Shown piece by piece: positions 60,623 to 64,000 of a DNA stretch of 64,000 nucleotides. The stretch's first letter is position 1; the number at the start of each line of letters is the position of its first letter. A program made the position numbers and the translations under genes. This stretch comes from Anaerotignum lactatifermentans DSM 14214 (GTDB lineage Bacteria > Bacillota > Clostridia > Lachnospirales > Anaerotignaceae): contig NZ_FRAH01000006.1 in the NCBI RefSeq assembly GCF_900142265.1, forward strand, positions 44,092-108,091. Direction: 5' to 3'. The notes beneath the pieces were generated by a model. It worked only from the letters and a program-made list of their open reading frames with translations. It had not been told where the DNA came from and searched no databases.

Positions 60623-61087
60623 ATGTCTGTTTCCTTCTGGACCATGTTTTGTGTGGTTTATGGCGGTGTGCTGTTTTTGTCCCTGAAACGAGGCGCTTTT
60701 GCTTTGGTACTGGGGTTTTTGTCGGGCTTGGGGGTGGCCTTTTTCTGCCTGCGGTATCTGCCGGGGGTCTTTACATCTCAGGCGTTTTACGCTGTGGCGG
60801 CAGGGGTGCTTTGCGGCGTGGCATTAGGGACTGTGGCGGAAAAACGCAGATTGCCGGGTACGGTCTTTTTCTGGCTGGGAGCGTTGCTCTGGGGGTGCAG
60901 CGGCGGTCTGGTTTCCATGGATGTGCTGACGGCACTCTTGGCTGCCATTACCGGAGGGGTCTGTCTGTATCTGGTCTGCGGCGCCGTTTTGCCGGAGGAA
61001 GTGGGGGAAAAACAGTTCCTGCTGCGTGCCGCCGGCGGGCTTTTGGGCTTCTGGCTGGGGGTATGGCTGGATTTTTGGCATATTTAA
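60623..61087 (+). CDS. Unknown membrane protein with several short helices
   Basis: A 154-residue, very hydrophobic protein starting MSVSFWTMFCVVYGGVLF, with about six helices and many Gly/Leu/Val. The ribosome site GGGAGGAGGGGG lies just before ATG 60623. I recognise no family; composition resembles small TMEM43/DUF4203-like proteins, but that is a weak impression. It lies between the diverged element G and glgP. Confidence 0.62.
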   Translation: MSVSFWTMFCVVYGGVLFLSLKRGAFALVLGFLSGLGVAFFCLRYLPGVFTSQAFYAVAAGVLCGVALGTVAEKRRLPGTVFFWLGALLWGCSGGLVSMDVLTALLAAITGGVCLYLVCGAVLPEEVGEKQFLLRAAGGLLGFWLGVWLDFWHI

Positions 61088-61118
61088 CCCGGATTTTACA
61101 GGAAATCCCGGGGAATAA

Positions 61119-61148
61119 TTGCATTTTCTGGCATTTTTGTGGTATAGT
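61119..61148 (+). promoter_or_regulatory. Promoter of glgP
   Basis: TTGCAT (61119-61124), 18 bases, TATAGT (61143-61148), about 75 bases before the start codon. Confidence 0.7.
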
Positions 61149-61228
61149 GGAATACGGGACTGCAAAAAATACAATGGGTGGGCGAAAAAGCCTGCGCAGT
61201 TCTCAGTACACATTATTGGGGGTTTTTT

Positions 61229-63676
61229 ATGAGTCAGTTATTGGATAAAGAAACATTGAAAAAAATGATTCGGGAAAACGTCAAAACTTTATACCGTAAA
61301 ACATTGGAAGCAGCCTCTGCCGAGGAAGTTTACCAGGCTGCCGTGTTTGCAATTCGCGACGTTATCACCGACAAATGGATGAAAACACACGATGAATATT
61401 ACGAAAAAGACGTGAAGGTGGTTTACTACCTGTCCATGGAATTTTTGATGGGCCGCTTTTTCGGCAACAGCCTGATCAATCTGGAAATGTATGATGAGGT
61501 CAAAGAAGTTCTGGAAGAACTTGGCATTGATTACAATATGGTAGAGGACGCGGAACCTGATCCGGGTCTGGGCAACGGCGGTCTGGGGCGTCTGGCTGCA
61601 TGTTTCCTGGATTCCCTGTCCACATTGCAGCTGCCTGCTTATGGCTGCGGTATCCGCTACCACTACGGTATTTTTGAACAGAAAATCGAAAACGGTTATC
61701 AGGTGGAAGCGCCCGATAACTGGCTGGAAAACGGCGACCCTTGGGGCATCAAGAGAAATGAATACGCTGTAGAAGTTAAATTCGGCGGCAATGTTCGCGC
61801 TGTGCCCAAAGGCAACGGAGAATACCGTTTCGTACAGGAAAATTATCAGTCTGTTATCGCTGTGCCTTATGACTATCCTGTTATCGGCTATGGCAATAAC
61901 ACCGTCAATACACTGCGTCTGTGGGAAGCACGGGCGAAGAATAAACTGGATTTGAAATTCTTCAACGAAGGCAATTACCAGAAAGCAGCCGAAGAAGAAT
62001 TGCTGGCAAGCACCATGACAGACGTGCTGTACCCTGCCGATGAACACATTCAGGGGAAAGAACTGCGTCTGCGTCAGCAGTATTTCTTCATTTCCGCGAC
62101 CGTACAGCGCGTTGTGGAGCGTTTCAAGAAACACCACACCAATTTCCACGAACTGCCTGATAAAGTGGCGTTCCAGCTGAACGACACCCATCCGACTGTA
62201 GCAGTTGCAGAATTGATGCGTGTGCTGGTGGATGAAAACGATGTGCCTTGGGATGACGCTTGGGAAATCACCAGAAAGGTATGCGCTTACACCAACCATA
62301 CCATCATGGCAGAAGCGCTGGAAAAATGGCCCATGGAACTGTTTAGCCGTCTGCTGCCTCGTATCTATCAGATTGTGGAAGAAATCAACCGCCGCTATTG
62401 TCTGGAATTGCAGGCAAAATACGGCATGGACCCTGAAAAACTCCGTCGTATGGCAATCATTGCCGACGGTCAGATTCGTATGGCATACCTTGCCATTGTG
62501 GGCAGCCATTCCGTAAACGGTGTTGCGGCGCTCCATACAGAAATTCTGAAACATCAGGAACTGAAGGACTTCTATGAACTGTATCCTGAAAAATTCAATA
62601 ATAAAACAAATGGTATCACCCAGAGAAGATGGCTCCTCCATGCCAACCATGGTCTGGCTGGGCTCATCTCTGAAACCATTGGCGATGGCTGGATTACAGA
62701 ATTGACAGAACTGGAAAAACTCCTGCCTTACGCAGAAGATGAAAACTTCCGCCGTCGTTTCATGGAAATCAAGAAAGCAAACAAAGTTGCACTGGCGAAG
62801 TATATCAAAGAAACAAAAGGCATCGACATCAACCCCGATTCCATCTTTGATATTCAGGTAAAGCGTCTGCATGAATACAAACGCCAGCTGCTGAACGTGC
62901 TGCATATCATTGGGCTGTATAACCAGCTGAAAATGAACCCCGGCATGGATATGGTGCCTCGTACATTCATTTTCGGTGCCAAAGCAGCGGCAGGCTATCG
63001 CCGTGCGAAACTGATTATCAAGCTTATCAACGCTGTTGCTGATGTAGTCAACAACGACCCTACCATCGAAGGCAAAATCAAAGTGGTATTTATGGAAAAT
63101 TACCGCGTATCTCTGGCAGAACGCTTGATTCCTGCGGCTGATGTCAGCGAACAGATTTCCACAGCTGGTAAAGAAGCATCCGGTACCGGTAACATGAAAT
63201 TCATGCTCAACGGTGCACTCACCGTTGGTACCATGGACGGCGCGAACGTGGAAATTTACGAAGAAGTGGGCAAAGACAATATCTTTATCTTTGGTATGTC
63301 TGCCGAAGAAGTACAGGCAAAATACCACGACCACTATGACCCTTGGTTCATTTACAACATGAATCAGGAAGTGCGCATGGCTCTGACCAGCCTCATCGAC
63401 GGCACATTCGACCAGAATACAGACCTGTTCCGTGAACTCTACGACGCACTGCTCAATGGCTGCGGCGGTAGAGCAGACGAATATTTCGTACTGGAAGACT
63501 ATGCGGATTACGCAAGAGCACAGTGGGATATTGACAAAGCATATCGTGACCAGACAAAATGGGCGAAAATGGCAATTGTCAACGTGGCTAAGAGCGGTAA
63601 GTTCTCCAGTGACAGAACCATTCGCCAGTATGCGGAAGAAATCTGGGATTTGAAACCTCTGCATATTGAAGATTGA
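61229..63676 (+). CDS. glgP: Glycogen/alpha-glucan phosphorylase
   Basis: PLP-dependent enzyme that releases glucose-1-phosphate from alpha-1,4-glucan ends. The 815-residue protein starts MSQLLDKETLKKMIRENV and shows DPGLGNGGLGRLAACFLDS near 110 and the PLP lysine motif EASGTGNMKFMLNGALT near 650. ATG 61229 follows GGGGG by six bases; the longer in-frame start at 61178 lacks a ribosome site. It is a single gene closed by the terminator at 63702. No other glycogen gene is in the window. Confidence 0.95.
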   Translation: MSQLLDKETLKKMIRENVKTLYRKTLEAASAEEVYQAAVFAIRDVITDKWMKTHDEYYEKDVKVVYYLSMEFLMGRFFGNSLINLEMYDEVKEVLEELGIDYNMVEDAEPDPGLGNGGLGRLAACFLDSLSTLQLPAYGCGIRYHYGIFEQKIENGYQVEAPDNWLENGDPWGIKRNEYAVEVKFGGNVRAVPKGNGEYRFVQENYQSVIAVPYDYPVIGYGNNTVNTLRLWEARAKNKLDLKFFNEGNYQKAAEEELLASTMTDVLYPADEHIQGKELRLRQQYFFISATVQRVVERFKKHHTNFHELPDKVAFQLNDTHPTVAVAELMRVLVDENDVPWDDAWEITRKVCAYTNHTIMAEALEKWPMELFSRLLPRIYQIVEEINRRYCLELQAKYGMDPEKLRRMAIIADGQIRMAYLAIVGSHSVNGVAALHTEILKHQELKDFYELYPEKFNNKTNGITQRRWLLHANHGLAGLISETIGDGWITELTELEKLLPYAEDENFRRRFMEIKKANKVALAKYIKETKGIDINPDSIFDIQVKRLHEYKRQLLNVLHIIGLYNQLKMNPGMDMVPRTFIFGAKAAAGYRRAKLIIKLINAVADVVNNDPTIEGKIKVVFMENYRVSLAERLIPAADVSEQISTAGKEASGTGNMKFMLNGALTVGTMDGANVEIYEEVGKDNIFIFGMSAEEVQAKYHDHYDPWFIYNMNQEVRMALTSLIDGTFDQNTDLFRELYDALLNGCGGRADEYFVLEDYADYARAQWDIDKAYRDQTKWAKMAIVNVAKSGKFSSDRTIRQYAEEIWDLKPLHIED

Positions 63677-63701
63677 TTGAAAAATTGATTTCATGGCAAA
63701 T

Positions 63702-63740
63702 AAAAAAGTCGGAACTTTTATGATAAAGTTCCGACTTTTT
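63702..63740 (+). terminator. Terminator of glgP
   Basis: AAAAAGTCGGAACTTT pairs with AAAGTTCCGACTTTTT around TATGAT, with T runs on both strands. Confidence 0.93.
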
Positions 63741-63763
63741 GTTGGGTGCTTTAGCTTAACAAA

Positions 63764-63784
63764 ACCCCTAGTTCTACTAGGGGT
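63764..63784 (+). repeat. Subterminal hairpin of the IS200-type element
   Basis: ACCCCTAG (63764-63771) pairs with CTAGGGGT (63777-63784) around TTCTA. Such stems are bound by TnpA in this family. Confidence 0.8.
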
Positions 63785-63806
63785 AAATAAAATACTTTAG
63801 TATATA

Positions 63807-63874
63807 AAACCTCCTGATTATAATTTTAGAATGAAGGTTTGGCGACCGCATTACTAAAACAAATCAGGAGGTTT
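63807..63874 (+). promoter_or_regulatory. Long-range stem that covers the tnpA ribosome site
   Basis: AAACCTCCTGATT (63807-63819) pairs perfectly with AATCAGGAGGTTT (63862-63874). The 3' arm is the AGGAGG of tnpA, so the leader RNA should hide the ribosome site, as known for IS200 itself. Confidence 0.75.
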
Positions 63875-63879
63875 TTGAC

Positions 63880-64000
63880 ATGAAAAATGAAATAAAAAAT
63901 ACAGCACATTCTAAATACAGATGCCAATATCATATCGTATTTGCACCGAAATATAGAAGAAAAGTGATATACAAAGAATTAAGAGCAGATATAGGACAAA
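63880..64000 (+). CDS. tnpA: IS200-family transposase TnpA, N-terminal part (cut by window edge)
   Basis: Y1-type (HUH) single-strand transposase. The first 40 residues are visible and include AHSKYRCQYHIVFAPKYRRK, the family's opening strand. ATG 63880 follows AGGAGG by eight bases. The catalytic HUH and Tyr lie beyond the window, so activity cannot be judged. The element lies downstream of glgP and does not interrupt a gene here. Confidence 0.9.
   Translation, partial: MKNEIKNTAHSKYRCQYHIVFAPKYRRKVIYKELRADIGQ

Larger units (their letters stand above)
63745..64000 (+). mobile_element. Left end of an IS200/IS605-type insertion sequence (cut by window edge)
   Basis: Contains an imperfectly bounded left end, a strong subterminal hairpin (63764-63784) and the start of a TnpA-type transposase. 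IS200/IS605 elements have no inverted terminal repeats; they insert single-stranded through such hairpins. The exact left boundary cannot be placed by eye; I set it after the glgP terminator. Confidence 0.75.

Noticed and set aside
61289..63694. Frame of 801 codons opposite glgP
   Set aside because: It lies antisense to an intact phosphorylase, with unusual composition and no start signal.

Overview
The window is a 64 kb piece of a chromosome from an anaerobic, spore-forming Clostridia. I lean towards a Lachnospirales member, possibly Anaerotignum-like; that is inference from gene content and order, not a database match. The supporting signs are the dnaG-rpoD-trmK-nif3 order, an oxygen-independent ribonucleotide reductase (nrdDG), an Nfn-type transhydrogenase, a membrane pyrophosphatase, sporulation genes (cwlD, yabP, yabQ), frequent TTG/GTG starts behind strong GGAGG sites, and sharp intrinsic terminators. 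The region is overwhelmingly core genome; the clearest mobile piece is the left end of an IS200-type element at the right edge.

Layout. 1-9 kb: primase (cut by the window), RpoD, TrmK, a Nif3/YqfO protein, a TGS-type nucleoside kinase, RNase P RNA, a beta-carbonic anhydrase, an SRAP protein, a metallo-hydrolase and a cell-wall amidase. 9-14.7 kb: a chloramphenicol acetyltransferase gene lying between two same-direction copies of a dispersed hairpin repeat, then a SnoaL-like protein, an AI-2E-type permease, gltX, a membrane C39-like peptidase and a 57-residue protein. 14.8-18.4 kb: a leftward serine operon serC-serA-DUF1015. 18.7-24.5 kb: a LysR regulator divergent from an EamA transporter, CwlD, a DEAD-box helicase with an unusual motif II, a DUF1292 protein and a secreted GDPD-type protein. 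24.8-30.6 kb: three regulated units, a TPP riboswitch with thiW-thiD, an LCP enzyme, and a methionine T-box with metNIQ. 30.8-40.5 kb, mostly leftward: GNAT, dUTPase, nrdDG behind paired NrdR boxes, glpK, a non-coding hairpin array, a metallo-hydrolase, two paralogous small membrane proteins and nfnBA. 40.7-43.3 kb: mazG-HU-rqcP-yabP-yabQ-divIC. 43.3-44 kb: tRNA-Met, tRNA-Glu and tRNA-Val followed by three tandem degenerate tRNA-Val-like copies. 44.3-53 kb: ECF S component, MntP, PAP2 phosphatase, AEC carrier, sodium-pumping-type pyrophosphatase, DUF2461, MecA and a large unknown membrane protein. 53.3-63.7 kb: LysM protein, rho, rpmE, DUF1385, prmC, prfA, two half-size chromate transporters, a small membrane protein and glycogen phosphorylase. 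The IS200-type element follows.

The most unusual content is non-coding. A family of at least seven dispersed elements recurs; three full copies carry two hairpins, and the stems change in compensating ways between copies. The tRNA-Val-like tandem copies keep tRNA length but have lost pairing in the tRNA arms. The 36.13-36.34 kb gap folds into an apparent four-way junction plus three more hairpins. In yabP and in the IS200 transposase the Shine-Dalgarno sequence sits inside a strong stem. All coordinates and motifs were read by eye; no alignment, folding or database search was run.
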